Of a stretch of DNA of 64,000 nt, positions 18,582 to 29,020 are shown piece by piece. Position numbers and translations under genes: made by a program. The notes beneath the pieces were generated by a model that saw only the letters and a program-made list of their open reading frames with translations, was not told the origin of the DNA and made no database searches. How positions within the stretch are numbered: the first letter of the stretch is position 1; every line of letters starts with the position of its first letter. This stretch comes from Acinetobacter bouvetii DSM 14964 = CIP 107468 (GTDB taxonomy: Bacteria > Pseudomonadota > Gammaproteobacteria > Pseudomonadales > Moraxellaceae), in assembly GCF_000368865.1 (NCBI RefSeq), contig NZ_KB849726.1, forward strand, positions 93,408-157,407. The letters are read 5' to 3'.

Positions 18582-19091
18582 ATGATGATTTTGACTGATA
18601 AAAAGCCGCGTGTGAATGTTGAAGGGATTTTGACTGCAGAAGAAATCCACGATATTCAGCATCACATTGAGCACTATCCGTACCCACGCGCTGCGTGTTT
18701 GGATGCGCTGAAATGTGTACAGCGCCGCAACGGCTGGGTAGATGACGCGCAGATGAATGCGATTGCTCAAATGCTGAGCATGAGCCTTGCAGACCTTGAA
18801 GGCGTGGCGACATTCTATAACCGCATTTACCGTCAGCCTGTTGGCCGCCATGTAATTTTATTATGTGACTCAATCGCTTGCTTCTTGATGGGCGCGGAAA
18901 CTTTAGCTGAAGCATTTCAGCGTGAATTGAGCATTCAGTTTGGTCAAACGACTGCTGACGGCCGGTTCACATTGCTTCCGATCTGCTGCCTGGGCAACTG
19001 CGATAAAGGTCCAACTTTGATGATTGATGAAGATACTCACGGACTGGTTGAAGTGACATCAATTAAACAGTTATTGGAGAAGTATGTATGA
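18582..19091 (+). CDS. nuoE: NADH-quinone oxidoreductase subunit E
   Basis: NuoE is a thioredoxin-like subunit of the NADH dehydrogenase module and carries the binuclear cluster N1a. The four ligand cysteines form the family pattern: two in [10 protein letters not shown] and two in [10 protein letters not shown]. Length 169 residues. Two adjacent ATG codons begin the gene; either could be used. The 3' end overlaps the nuoF start by four bases, implying translational coupling. Confidence 0.97.
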   Translation: MMILTDKKPRVNVEGILTAEEIHDIQHHIEHYPYPRAACLDALKCVQRRNGWVDDAQMNAIAQMLSMSLADLEGVATFYNRIYRQPVGRHVILLCDSIACFLMGAETLAEAFQRELSIQFGQTTADGRFTLLPICCLGNCDKGPTLMIDEDTHGLVEVTSIKQLLEKYV

Positions 19092-20416
19092 ATACTGAAC
19101 CAAAACCAATTTACGGCGACGGCAACCCGGAAACTCATCCGCTGACATGGCGTTTGAGCAAACAGGCCAATGTTCGCAGCGCAGATGATTACGAAGCGCT
19201 TGAAGGCTACGCAGGCTTTAAAAAAGCATTGACCATGCCGCCGAAAGATGTGCTGGACGTGATCAAAGCTGCAACGGTCAAAGGCCGCGGCGGTGCAGGT
19301 TTCCCGGCAGGGATTAAATGGTCGCTGATGGCGCCGAATGATGGCGGTCCCCGTTACCTGATCTGTAATGCCGATGAAATGGAACCGGGCACCTTTAAAG
19401 ACCGTTTGCTGATGGAAGATCTTCCTCACCAATTGATCGAAGGGATGCTGATTGCCGGTTATACCCTTGAAGCAACGCAAGGTTATATCTTCATCCGCGG
19501 TGAATACATCGAAGCGGCTGGCTACTTAAATGAAGCATTAGAGCAAATTCGCGCTAAAGGCTATTTGGGTGAAAACATCCTAGGCTCTGGCTGGAACTTT
19601 GAGCTGCACGTGCATACAGGCGCGGGCCGTTATATCTGCGGTGAAGAAACTGCATTGATTAACTCGCTTGAAGGCCGCCGCGCGAACCCGCGTACGAAAC
19701 CGCCATTCCCGCAAGTTGCTGGGGCATGGGGTCGTCCTACGATTGTCAACAACGTTGAAACTTATAACAACCTGCCGGCAATCATGCTTCGCGGCCCAGA
19801 ATGGTATATCGGTTTGTCTGCGGGCAAATCGAAAGATCCAGGCACTAAAATTTACGGCGCTTCAGGCAAAGTAAAATATCCAGGCCTTTGGGAGCTTCCT
19901 TTCGGTACAACGGCGCGTGAAGTGATTGAAGACCACGCGGGCGGCATGCGCGATGGCTTAACGCTGAAAGCATGGCTTCCGGGCGGCGCATCTACAGACT
20001 TCTTGGCTGCAGAGCATATCGACCTTCCGATGGATGCTGAAAGCATCATGAAAGCAGGTTCGCGTTTAGGTACGTGTCTACTCATGGTGGTTGATGAAAC
20101 GCAATGCATGGTTTCAGCAACACGTAACTTAGAAGAATTCTTTGCGCGTGAATCATGCGGTTTCTGTACGCCTTGCCGTGACGGTTTGCCATGGGCGGTT
20201 AAAGCGCTGAAAGCACTCGAAGACGGCACAGGCAAGAAAGAAGATATCGACCACTTGCAAGAACTGACTCGCAAGCTTTGGATTGGTAAAACTTTCTGTG
20301 CGCATGCTCCAGGTGCGATGGAACCATTAATGGGCGCACTTAAATATTTCCGTAGCGAGTTTGAAGCAAAAGTAGTTGATGCTGCTGCTAAAACTGGCAA
20401 CGTAGAACAAGCTTAA
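19088..20416 (+). CDS. nuoF: NADH-quinone oxidoreductase subunit F
   Basis: NuoF binds NADH and FMN and carries cluster N3, so it is the electron entry point of complex I. The glycine-rich nucleotide-binding region [15 protein letters not shown] lies at about residues 64-80. The FMN region [18 protein letters not shown] is present, and the N3 cysteines are [12 protein letters not shown] plus a further Cys in [10 protein letters not shown]. Length 442 residues, typical. It is coupled to nuoE by overlap and followed by nuoG after 11 bases. Confidence 0.98.
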   Translation: MNTEPKPIYGDGNPETHPLTWRLSKQANVRSADDYEALEGYAGFKKALTMPPKDVLDVIKAATVKGRGGAGFPAGIKWSLMAPNDGGPRYLICNADEMEPGTFKDRLLMEDLPHQLIEGMLIAGYTLEATQGYIFIRGEYIEAAGYLNEALEQIRAKGYLGENILGSGWNFELHVHTGAGRYICGEETALINSLEGRRANPRTKPPFPQVAGAWGRPTIVNNVETYNNLPAIMLRGPEWYIGLSAGKSKDPGTKIYGASGKVKYPGLWELPFGTTAREVIEDHAGGMRDGLTLKAWLPGGASTDFLAAEHIDLPMDAESIMKAGSRLGTCLLMVVDETQCMVSATRNLEEFFARESCGFCTPCRDGLPWAVKALKALEDGTGKKEDIDHLQELTRKLWIGKTFCAHAPGAMEPLMGALKYFRSEFEAKVVDAAAKTGNVEQA

Positions 20417-20427
20417 GGAATTCGACT

Positions 20428-23112
20428 ATGGCTACAATTCATGTCGATGGAAAATCGTATGAAGTCAACGGCTCAGAAAACTTGCTGCAAGCATGTTTAA
20501 GCCTTGGCATCGACATCCCATACTTTTGTTGGCATCCATCCTTAGGTTCTGTCGGTTCTTGCCGTCAATGTGCTGTAACTCAATACGCGAATCCAGAAGA
20601 TACCCGCGGCCGTTTAGTTATGTCATGTATGACGCCTGCGTCTGACAATACCTATATCTCAGTTGAAGACAAAGAAGCAAAAGACTTCCGCGCTTCGATT
20701 GTTGAATTCTTGATGACCAACCACCCGCACGACTGTCCAGTCTGTGAAGAGGGCGGTCACTGTCATTTGCAAGATATGACAGTGATGACGCAGCATGACC
20801 GCCGCCGCTACCGCTTTACCAAGCGTACCCATTACAACCAGGAATTGGGTTCGTTCATTTCGCATGAAATGAACCGCTGTATCGCGTGCTACCGCTGCGT
20901 GCGTTACTACAAAGACTATGCCGGCGGCACAGACTTCGGCGTATATGCAAACGCATCGCGCGTTTACTTTGGCCGTCCAGAATCAGGCACTTTAGAGTCT
21001 GAATTCTCAGGCAACTTGACTGAAGTGTGCCCTACAGGCGTATTCACCGACAAGACTCACTCAGAACGCTACAACCGTAAGTGGGACATGCAGTATGCGC
21101 CTAGCGTATGCCAAGGCTGTTCTTCGGGCTGCAACATCTCTCCGGGTGAGCGTTATGGCGAGCTTCGCCGCGTAGAAAACCGCTTTAACGGTGATGTCAA
21201 CCAATACTTCCTTTGCGACAAAGGCCGTTTCGGCACAGGTTATGTCAACCGTGAAGACCGTCCGCGTCAGCCGCAATTCCGTAATGGCGCAACTGTAGAA
21301 ACAGTTTCTGTAGATACAGCGCTGGATACCGTGATTGCAAACATCCAAGGCAAAAAAGTTTTGGGTATTGGCTCACCGCGCGCTTCACTTGAATCTAACT
21401 TCGCGCTTCGCGAGCTGGTAGGTCAAGAGAACTATTCAACAGGCATGTCTCAAAAAGAGCAGAACCTGGCTGAGCTGGCTGCATCAATCATGCAAACCGA
21501 GGGCGTATACAACCCGACGATGCGTGAAATTGAAAGCTATGACGCTGTATTGATCTTAGGTGAAGACCTGACTCAAACTGCGCCTCGCATGGCTTTATCT
21601 GTTCGCCAAGCGGCGAAAAACAAAGCCAAAGAGATGGCTGCGGAACGCCGTACTCAAGACTGGCTGGCTGAACCTGTGCAGCGTATTGCGCAAGATGCGA
21701 AATCGCCGATTTACATCTTGGCTGCAACGCAAACCCGTTTGGCTGATATTGCAGAAGGTGAAGTGGTTGCTTCTCCTAACGACATTGCGCGTTTAGGTTT
21801 TGCCGTTGCTGCTGCTGTTAAAGGTGAAACGGTTACTGGTCTTGCTGACGATGCGAAAGCATTTGCGCAAACCATTGCTGACACTTTAAAAGCTGCGAAA
21901 AAGCCATTGATCATCTCTGGTACAAGCTTGCAAGACGCATCAATCATGGAAGCTGCTGCGCAAGTTGCACAGAATCTGGGTTCAAATGCGGGCTTAACCT
22001 TGATGGTTCCTGAAGTGAACTCAATGGGCTTGGCAATCTTAGGCGGTCAAAGCTTAGAGCAAGCTTTTGCGCAAGACTATGACACGGTTGTGATCGTTGA
22101 AAATGATCTATTCCGCCGCTTGCCTGCGGGCCAAGTCGAAGCAGCGCTGGCGAAAGCGAAAGACGTGATTGTTTTGGATCACTCTGAAACTGAAACTGTG
22201 AAGAAAGCGGATATCGTGCTTTCTGCAGCTTCGTTTGCTGAAGGCGACGGTACGGTTGTTTCTCAAGAAGGCCGTGCACAGCGTTTCTACCAAGTGTATG
22301 ACCCGAGCTACTACAAGCCGGAACTGGCGATAAAAGAATCTTGGCGCTGGCTGCATGCCATTGAAACTGGCGTGAAAGGCAAAGCGATTTCTTGGACTTT
22401 GCTGGATGACGTGATCGAATCCGTTGCGAAAAACGTACCTGCGCTGGAAGCGATTCAAGATGTTGCGCCAGATGCGGGCTTCCGTGTCCATGGCCTTAAA
22501 GTTGCGCGTGAACCGCGCCGCTATTCTGGCCGTACGGCAATGCGCGCGCCGCTGTCTATTCACGAGCCTAAACAGCCTGTGGATACAGACTCTGCATTAA
22601 CATTCTCTATGGAAGGTTATGTCGGCAGCGAAACACCATCTCCGCTGGTTCCATTTGCATGGTCCGCTGGCTGGAACTCACCGCAGGCTTGGAACAAATT
22701 CCAAGACAACGTGGGCGGCCATTTAAAAGGCGGCGATTCAGGCATCCGTTTGTTCGACCGTTTGCCAAAACGTCCAGCGCGTACATTTGTTGCGCCTGAG
22801 ACTGCTGCGGTCAACCCAGACAGCTTCCGCCTAGTGCCGATGCATCACATTTTCGCTTCTGGCGAGTTCACGGTGAAAACGCCTGCAATGGAAACCCGTA
22901 TTCCTGATGCAGTGTTTGCAGTGGGTGAGCAGGATGCAGCGCGCTTGAATGTTCAAGACGGTCAAAAAATTACGATAAAAGCTGGCGAGACTTCAATTGT
23001 GCTTCCAGTTCAAGTGATTGAATATTTACCTACAGGTTATATTGGCTACCCAGTTGGCATCGCGCCGACGGTATCTCTTGCTGAGCCTGTTTCAGTCGCG
23101 GTAGGAGTGTAA
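20428..23112 (+). CDS. nuoG: NADH-quinone oxidoreductase subunit G
   Basis: NuoG is the largest peripheral subunit and carries several iron-sulphur clusters. An N-terminal 2Fe-2S ferredoxin domain has cysteines in IPYFCWHPSLG and GSCRQCAVTQ. It is followed by CPVCEEGGHCHLQDM, then the 4Fe-4S-type MNRCIACYRCVRYYKD. The motif CQGCSSGCNISPG is for the additional N7-type cluster found in the E. coli group. The rest is a molybdopterin-oxidoreductase-like domain without cofactor. Length 894 residues, slightly shorter than in E. coli. Confidence 0.98.
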   Translation: MATIHVDGKSYEVNGSENLLQACLSLGIDIPYFCWHPSLGSVGSCRQCAVTQYANPEDTRGRLVMSCMTPASDNTYISVEDKEAKDFRASIVEFLMTNHPHDCPVCEEGGHCHLQDMTVMTQHDRRRYRFTKRTHYNQELGSFISHEMNRCIACYRCVRYYKDYAGGTDFGVYANASRVYFGRPESGTLESEFSGNLTEVCPTGVFTDKTHSERYNRKWDMQYAPSVCQGCSSGCNISPGERYGELRRVENRFNGDVNQYFLCDKGRFGTGYVNREDRPRQPQFRNGATVETVSVDTALDTVIANIQGKKVLGIGSPRASLESNFALRELVGQENYSTGMSQKEQNLAELAASIMQTEGVYNPTMREIESYDAVLILGEDLTQTAPRMALSVRQAAKNKAKEMAAERRTQDWLAEPVQRIAQDAKSPIYILAATQTRLADIAEGEVVASPNDIARLGFAVAAAVKGETVTGLADDAKAFAQTIADTLKAAKKPLIISGTSLQDASIMEAAAQVAQNLGSNAGLTLMVPEVNSMGLAILGGQSLEQAFAQDYDTVVIVENDLFRRLPAGQVEAALAKAKDVIVLDHSETETVKKADIVLSAASFAEGDGTVVSQEGRAQRFYQVYDPSYYKPELAIKESWRWLHAIETGVKGKAISWTLLDDVIESVAKNVPALEAIQDVAPDAGFRVHGLKVAREPRRYSGRTAMRAPLSIHEPKQPVDTDSALTFSMEGYVGSETPSPLVPFAWSAGWNSPQAWNKFQDNVGGHLKGGDSGIRLFDRLPKRPARTFVAPETAAVNPDSFRLVPMHHIFASGEFTVKTPAMETRIPDAVFAVGEQDAARLNVQDGQKITIKAGETSIVLPVQVIEYLPTGYIGYPVGIAPTVSLAEPVSVAVGV

Positions 23113-23115
23113 TTC

Positions 23116-24132
23116 ATGCAACAAGAATTAATACGTCAAACGCCGCTGTGGGCTGAGAACTGGCCAATTGCCTATTCTGTGCTGCAAGCGATTGTCATCT
23201 TGCTGGTTGTTGTTTTAATTGCTGCGCTGATGTCGTTCATTGAACGCCGCCTGCTGGCATTATGGCAAGACCGTTACGGTCCGAACCGTGTTGGTCCGGG
23301 CGGTATGTTCCAGATTGTTGCCGACATGCTGAAAATCATGTTCAAAGAAGACTGGACGCCAAAATTTGCCGACAAACTGACTTTCCGCCTAGCGCCAGCA
23401 GTGGCGATGGGTACAGCGGTACTGTCATTCATGGTTATTCCGGTATCGCCTTATTTAGGCGTTTCGGACATGAGCATCGGCTTGCTGTTCTTTATGGCAA
23501 TGGCGGGTATTGCCGTGTATGCCGTGCTGTTCGGCGGCTGGTCATCAAATAACAAATATGCATTATTAGGCGGCCTGCGTTCTGCGGCTCAAACCATTTC
23601 ATATGAAGTGTTCTTGGGCATCTCGCTGATGGGTGTGGTGGCAATTGCCGGCTCATTCAACATGCGTGAAATTGTGGAAGCGCAGCGCGATGTATGGTTT
23701 GTCGTTCCTCAATTCTTAGGTTTCCTGATTTTCGTGGTTGCAGGCGTTGCAGTAACGCACCGTCATCCATTTGACCAGCCGGAAGCGGAACAGGAATTGG
23801 CGGAAGGCTACCATGTAGAATACGGCGGCATGAAGTGGGGGATGTTCTTCGTTGCGGAATACGTCAACGTAGTGCTGATCTCTGCTCTGATCGTAACTTT
23901 ATTCTTTGGTGGCTGGCTTGCGCCGTTCAACCTTGAAATTCCGTTTATTCCAGATGCGTTCTGGTTCATTATCAAAACAGCATTCTTTGTCATGATGTTT
24001 GTCTTGGCGCGCGGTTCATTAATGCGTCCGCGTTACGACCAAGTGATGAACTTTGGCTGGAAAATTTGCTTGCCTTTGGCGTTGGTTAACCTTTTGGTGA
24101 CTGGTGCTGTGATTCTGATGAATCAGGCCTAA
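23116..24132 (+). CDS. nuoH: NADH-quinone oxidoreductase subunit H
   Basis: NuoH is a membrane subunit with about eight transmembrane helices. It joins the peripheral arm to the proton-pumping arm and forms part of the quinone channel. Family motifs visible are [19 protein letters not shown] near residue 45 and [22 protein letters not shown] around residues 220-240, with the acidic residues lining the E channel. Length 338 residues. It starts three bases after nuoG. Confidence 0.98.
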   Translation: MQQELIRQTPLWAENWPIAYSVLQAIVILLVVVLIAALMSFIERRLLALWQDRYGPNRVGPGGMFQIVADMLKIMFKEDWTPKFADKLTFRLAPAVAMGTAVLSFMVIPVSPYLGVSDMSIGLLFFMAMAGIAVYAVLFGGWSSNNKYALLGGLRSAAQTISYEVFLGISLMGVVAIAGSFNMREIVEAQRDVWFVVPQFLGFLIFVVAGVAVTHRHPFDQPEAEQELAEGYHVEYGGMKWGMFFVAEYVNVVLISALIVTLFFGGWLAPFNLEIPFIPDAFWFIIKTAFFVMMFVLARGSLMRPRYDQVMNFGWKICLPLALVNLLVTGAVILMNQA

Positions 24133-24150
24133 GACAGCAGGGAGAACAAA

Positions 24151-24693
24151 ATGTTTAAGTTTCTAGCTGGATTTGGGTCAATTGTACGTTCACTGTGGAT
24201 GGTTTTTTCACATGTGACACGTAAACGTGACACCATTTTATATCCGGAAGTGCCAGCCGAAGATATCGTACCGCCGCGTTTCCGTGGCCGTATCGTGCTG
24301 ACGCGCGACCCAGATGGGGAAGAGCGCTGTGTGGCATGCAACTTGTGTGCGGTTGCATGTCCAGTGGGCTGTATTTCACTGCAAAAAGCAGAACACGAAG
24401 ATGGGCGCTGGTATCCGGAATTTTTCCGTATCAACTTCTCTCGCTGCATTTTCTGCGGTATGTGTGAAGAAGCATGTCCGACGACTGCAATTCAGTTAAC
24501 ACCTGATTTCGAGCTGTCAGAATACGTTCGTCAAGACCTTGTGTATGAGAAAGAACACTTGCTTATCTCAGGTCCTGGTAAATATCCTGATTACAACTTC
24601 TACCGCGTAACCGGTATGGCTGTGACAGGTAAAGACAAAGGCCAAGCGCAACGTGAAAGCGCGCCTGTTGATGTACGGAGTCTATTACCATGA
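24151..24693 (+). CDS. nuoI: NADH-quinone oxidoreductase subunit I
   Basis: NuoI is a ferredoxin-like subunit carrying two 4Fe-4S clusters (N6a and N6b), relaying electrons between NuoG and NuoB. Both cluster motifs are present: [14 protein letters not shown] at about residue 53 onward, and [16 protein letters not shown]. Length 180 residues, the same as in E. coli. The stop codon overlaps the nuoJ start (ATGA). Confidence 0.98.
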   Translation: MFKFLAGFGSIVRSLWMVFSHVTRKRDTILYPEVPAEDIVPPRFRGRIVLTRDPDGEERCVACNLCAVACPVGCISLQKAEHEDGRWYPEFFRINFSRCIFCGMCEEACPTTAIQLTPDFELSEYVRQDLVYEKEHLLISGPGKYPDYNFYRVTGMAVTGKDKGQAQRESAPVDVRSLLP

Positions 24694-25211
24694 TGTGGCC
24701 GTTTTATTTGATGGCGCTTGTGGCCATCGTCTCTACGATTCGTGTTGTGACCAACACCAATCCAGTACACGCTTTACTCAGCTTGATCGTTTCATTGCTT
24801 GCCGTTGCAGGCATGTTCATGATCGTTGGCGCGCCGTTTGCCGGCGCGCTTGAGATCATCGTTTACGCCGGCGCGATCATGGTGCTTTTCGTATTCGTGG
24901 TGATGATGCTGAACCTGGGCCAGCAAACTGTGGAACAGGAAAGCAAGTGGCTGACTTCATCTGCGTGGGCTTATCCTGCGCTGATGAGCTTCCTGATGGG
25001 CTTAGTGCTTGTATGGATGCTGGGCTCAGACTACACCAAAGCATCTTTGGTGATGGGCGCAGAAGTGGTTGGCCCGAAAGCTGTGGGTACAGCACTCTTT
25101 ACTCAGTACTTATTATTGGTCGAAGTTGCCGCGATGCTATTGCTTGGTGCGCTTGTCGCAGCATTCCATCTGGGTAAACGCGAACCAAGTGCAGAAGAGG
25201 AAAAAGAATAA
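24690..25211 (+). CDS. nuoJ: NADH-quinone oxidoreductase subunit J
   Basis: NuoJ is a membrane subunit with five predicted helices, at about residues 3-21, 27-47, 53-75, 90-110 and 138-160. The segment [21 protein letters not shown] contains the conserved Tyr and Gly of helix 3, where a pi-bulge takes part in coupling. Length 173 residues. It overlaps nuoI by four bases and nuoK by one. Confidence 0.97.
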   Translation: MMWPFYLMALVAIVSTIRVVTNTNPVHALLSLIVSLLAVAGMFMIVGAPFAGALEIIVYAGAIMVLFVFVVMMLNLGQQTVEQESKWLTSSAWAYPALMSFLMGLVLVWMLGSDYTKASLVMGAEVVGPKAVGTALFTQYLLLVEVAAMLLLGALVAAFHLGKREPSAEEEKE

Positions 25212-25519
25212 TGGGCAACATTCCTTTAGAACATGGTTTGATCGTTGCAACCATTCTTTTTGCACTGGGTTTTTACGGTGTAATGGTGCGACGCAACTTA
25301 CTCTTTATTTTGATGAGCCTTGAAATCATGATGAACGCCGCTGCTTTAGCGTTCGTTTTGGCGGGCAGCGCATGGGCGCAGCCTGATGGCCAGATCATGT
25401 TCATCCTGATTTTAACGCTTGCTGCGGCAGAGGCCTGTATCGGCCTTGCGATCGTCCTTCAGTTCTATCATCGCTTCCATCATTTGGATGTGGATGCTGC
25501 TAGTGAGATGCGCGGATGA
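25211..25519 (+). CDS. nuoK: NADH-quinone oxidoreductase subunit K
   Basis: NuoK has three transmembrane helices and contributes glutamates to the central proton path. The first is in [14 protein letters not shown] and the second in [13 protein letters not shown], both at the expected places. Length 102 residues. It overlaps nuoJ at TAATG and nuoL at ATGA, so the J-K-L genes are translationally coupled. Confidence 0.97.
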   Translation: MGNIPLEHGLIVATILFALGFYGVMVRRNLLFILMSLEIMMNAAALAFVLAGSAWAQPDGQIMFILILTLAAAEACIGLAIVLQFYHRFHHLDVDAASEMRG

Positions 25520-27405
25520 GCTATTTATATTTAACAGTATTATTTCCGCTCATTGGTTTTATCCTTTTGGCGGCGGGACGCAACAATCTTCCTGAAAAAG
25601 TTGCAGCCATTATCGGGGCGGGTTCAGTTGGCCTTTCTGCATTATTTGCATTGATTGCCGGCTTAGATTTCGTAAATAACGGTTCTGTTGCGACAACCCA
25701 GCATCTTTGGACTTGGTTCAATGTAGGCGGTTTAGCGCCAGGCTTTTCGCTTCACCTTGACGGCTTATCATTATTGATGATGGGCATGGTGACAGGTGTC
25801 GGTTTCTTAATTCACATCTTCGCGACATGGTACATGCGCGGTGAAGAAGACTTTGCGCGTTTCTTCTCATATTTCAACCTGTTTGTAACAAGCATGCTGC
25901 TGCTGGTTCTAGGCGATAACTTAGCGTTATTGTTCTTAGGCTGGGAAGGTGTTGGTCTTTGTTCATACCTGTTGATCGGTTATTACTACCAAAACCCTGC
26001 AAACGGTTTTGCTGCCATCAAAGCATTTACAGTAACCCGTGTGGGTGACGTATTCTTGCTGATTGCATTGTTCTTAATCTACCAGCAGTTTGGTACTTTA
26101 AACATTGCAGAAGTGGTTGCAGCAGCGCCAACGGTTCTGGCTGAAAGTTCTTCAATTGCAATTTGGACTGCATTAATGCTGTTCTTGGGCGCTGCAGGTA
26201 AATCTGCACAGATCCCATTGCAAACATGGCTGGCGGATGCGATGGCAGGCCCTACGCCTGTATCTGCATTGATCCACGCGGCGACCATGGTAACTGCAGG
26301 CGTTTACCTGTGCTGCCGTATGTTCTCTGTGTTTGAGCAAGCGCCTGAAGTGATGGCGTTCATCTCGATTACAGGCGCGGTAACGCTTCTGGTTGCAGGT
26401 TTCGCGGCATTGGTGCAAACCGACATCAAACGTATCTTGGCTTACTCAACAATGAGTCAGTTAGGCTATATGTTTATGGCTGTGGGTGCTGAAGCATACC
26501 AAGCGGGCCTGTTCCATATGCTGACTCACGCATTCTTCAAGGCATTATTATTCTTGTCTTCTGGTGCGGTGATTCTGGCTTACCATCATGAACAAAACAT
26601 TTTCAAAATGGGCGGCTTGTTCCATAAGAACAAATTCCTGTTTGCCTGTTTTGCGATTGGCGGCGGTGCATTGGCTGCAATCCCATTCATCACGATCGGC
26701 TTTTTCTCGAAAGATGCGATTTTGGGTGCTGTATGGGTGAAAGGCCAAGCAGTTGCTGTTTATGACTGCTTGTACTGGACTGGTGTTGCAGGCGCATTCT
26801 TAACGTCAATTTATACATTCCGCTTAATCTGGGTTGTATTCTTTGGCAAAGAAAATACGCCTTACCATGAAATTAAAGGCGTGACGTACTGGGGTCCTTT
26901 GGCGATTCTTGCAGTATTGTCGACTGGTTTAGCTTATGTATTAAAAGCGCCAGTAACCAATATTTTAAACGCTGCTAAAATTCCGGCATTCAATGTTCCT
27001 GAAGCATTGGAACACGGCATGCACAGCGCTGAATACACCGCTGTGGGCATTGCGCTTGCAGGCCTTGTGATTGGCGTGATTCTGTTTGCTTTCGCTTACA
27101 GTGCAGTAAAAGCATTTGCGAAAACTTCACTGGGCGCTGGCCTTGTGAATATCTGCCGCAATGCGCTTGGTTTCGATGCGCTGTATGACATCGTATTCGT
27201 TAAGCCATATTTGCTGATTGCGAAAATCTTAGGCCGTGATCCAATTGACGGCTTATGGCTGGTACTGCCTGCACTTGTAAAAGGCGGCAACAGCTTTACA
27301 AGTTCACGTCAAACAGGTTCATTGCGTGAATACGCATCAAGTATGGCATTCGGCACAGTTGTCTTGCTGATGATCTTGGTCGTGATTCAGGTCGTGGGGA
27401 AATAA
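25516..27405 (+). CDS. nuoL: NADH-quinone oxidoreductase subunit L
   Basis: NuoL is the distal antiporter-like subunit of the membrane arm and pumps protons. It has an N-terminal Nqo12-type domain ([12 protein letters not shown]), then the antiporter domain with [16 protein letters not shown], conserved lysines around [18 protein letters not shown], and [21 protein letters not shown]. The C-terminal part contains further helices and the long lateral helix. Length 629 residues. Confidence 0.98.
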   Translation: MSYLYLTVLFPLIGFILLAAGRNNLPEKVAAIIGAGSVGLSALFALIAGLDFVNNGSVATTQHLWTWFNVGGLAPGFSLHLDGLSLLMMGMVTGVGFLIHIFATWYMRGEEDFARFFSYFNLFVTSMLLLVLGDNLALLFLGWEGVGLCSYLLIGYYYQNPANGFAAIKAFTVTRVGDVFLLIALFLIYQQFGTLNIAEVVAAAPTVLAESSSIAIWTALMLFLGAAGKSAQIPLQTWLADAMAGPTPVSALIHAATMVTAGVYLCCRMFSVFEQAPEVMAFISITGAVTLLVAGFAALVQTDIKRILAYSTMSQLGYMFMAVGAEAYQAGLFHMLTHAFFKALLFLSSGAVILAYHHEQNIFKMGGLFHKNKFLFACFAIGGGALAAIPFITIGFFSKDAILGAVWVKGQAVAVYDCLYWTGVAGAFLTSIYTFRLIWVVFFGKENTPYHEIKGVTYWGPLAILAVLSTGLAYVLKAPVTNILNAAKIPAFNVPEALEHGMHSAEYTAVGIALAGLVIGVILFAFAYSAVKAFAKTSLGAGLVNICRNALGFDALYDIVFVKPYLLIAKILGRDPIDGLWLVLPALVKGGNSFTSSRQTGSLREYASSMAFGTVVLLMILVVIQVVGK

Positions 27406-27406
27406 A

Positions 27407-29017
27407 ATGGAAACTAATAATTTAATTTTACCCGCTCTGGTTCTTATTCCGTTCATTGCAGGTTTTGCATGCTGGCTGGTCGATAAACTCGATCAGCACC
27501 TGCCGCGCTATATCGCACTGATCGGTATGCTGGTGACTTTGGTGTTGACCATTGTTCTTTGGCAAACGGGTACATATAACTACGAACTTGGCAATGCCGC
27601 GCCAACATGGGCTGCTGAGTTTAAATTGCCTTGGATTCAGACCCTTGGCATTAACATTCACCTTGCGGTGGATGGCTTATCACTTCTTATGGTGGGGTTA
27701 ACTGCACTCCTTGGTGTGCTGGCAGTGGGCTGTTCATGGGGTGAAATTCAGAAGAATGTCGGTTTCTTCCACTTAAACCTTCTATGGTCTTTAGGTGGCG
27801 TTATCGGTGTATTCCTTGCAATTGATTTGTTCCTGTTCTTCTTCTTCTGGGAGATGATGCTGGTTCCAATCTACTTTTTGATTGCACTTTGGGGCCATCG
27901 CGGCGCAGAAGGCAAGTCCCGCGTTTATGCTGCGACTAAGTTCTTCATCTATACGCAAGTTGCCGGCTTAATCATGCTGATCGGTATCCTTGGCCTTGTG
28001 GCTGTCGGATATTCGATGAATGGTGAAATCCGTTTTGACTACAACTATTTAATGGCTGTAGCGAATACGATTGATGCACAAGCTCCTGCTTTAGCTTATG
28101 CCTTCATGATCTGCATGTTCATCGGCTTTGCGGTAAAACTTCCAGTTTTCCCATTGCATGGCTGGCTTCCAGACGCGCATGCGCAAGCGCCGACAGCAGG
28201 TTCTGTTGACCTTGCAGGTATCCTGATTAAGACTGCGGCTTACGGTTTATTGCGTTTTGTGATTCCGTTCTTCCCGGCAGCATCTGCACAGTTTGCTGAC
28301 ATTGCGATCATCTTTGGTTTAATCGGTATTTTCTACGGCGCTTGGTGTGCTTTCCAGCAAACTGATATGAAGCGCCTGTTAGCGTATACGTCGATTTCAC
28401 ACATGGGCTTCATTTTGCTTGCAATCTATGCAGGCAACATTTTGACCTTCCAAGGCTTAATGATCATGATGCTGGCGCACGGCATCTCTTCGGCTGCCCT
28501 GTTTATTATGTGCGGTCAAGTTTATGAACGCCTGCATACACGTGATTTACGCCTGATGGGCGGTATCCGCGGCCAGTTCAAGTATCTTGCGTTCTTCCTG
28601 ATGTTCTTTGTTGCTGCGCTTGTGGGTATTCCAGGTCTAGGCAACTTCATCGGTGAATTCCTGATCTTGATGGGCTCTTATGCTCGCTTCCCAGTGTTTA
28701 CAATTCTTGCTGCGGTAAGTTTGGTATTTGCTGGCCTTTACGGCTTAATCCTGATCCATAAAGCATTATTTGGCACACCAAATGAAGAACAGCAAAAGCA
28801 CTATTCAAATCCATTAAAAGACTTGAATGTACGTGAAATTGTGATTCTTTTAGTTTGTGCGCTGAGTCTGGTTTGGCTGGGTCTGTACCCGCAAACGTTC
28901 CTTGACGTTTCTAATTCAAGCATGGCGTGGTTAGCGAATAGCTACATTCCTGTTCAAGAAACAGTTGATACACTGCAGCAAGCTGTCGTTTCAGCTGAAA
29001 ATGTGGAGATCCAATAA
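27407..29017 (+). CDS. nuoM: NADH-quinone oxidoreductase subunit M
   Basis: NuoM is the second antiporter-like proton-pumping subunit. Visible motifs are HLAVDGLSLLMVGLTALLG, FFFFWEMMLVPIYFLIALWG (with the conserved membrane Glu), FAVKLPVFPLHGWLPDAHAQAP (conserved Lys) and YTSISHMGFILL. It is 536 residues with about 14 helices. It starts one base after the nuoL stop. Confidence 0.98.
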   Translation: METNNLILPALVLIPFIAGFACWLVDKLDQHLPRYIALIGMLVTLVLTIVLWQTGTYNYELGNAAPTWAAEFKLPWIQTLGINIHLAVDGLSLLMVGLTALLGVLAVGCSWGEIQKNVGFFHLNLLWSLGGVIGVFLAIDLFLFFFFWEMMLVPIYFLIALWGHRGAEGKSRVYAATKFFIYTQVAGLIMLIGILGLVAVGYSMNGEIRFDYNYLMAVANTIDAQAPALAYAFMICMFIGFAVKLPVFPLHGWLPDAHAQAPTAGSVDLAGILIKTAAYGLLRFVIPFFPAASAQFADIAIIFGLIGIFYGAWCAFQQTDMKRLLAYTSISHMGFILLAIYAGNILTFQGLMIMMLAHGISSAALFIMCGQVYERLHTRDLRLMGGIRGQFKYLAFFLMFFVAALVGIPGLGNFIGEFLILMGSYARFPVFTILAAVSLVFAGLYGLILIHKALFGTPNEEQQKHYSNPLKDLNVREIVILLVCALSLVWLGLYPQTFLDVSNSSMAWLANSYIPVQETVDTLQQAVVSAENVEIQ

Positions 29018-29020
29018 GTC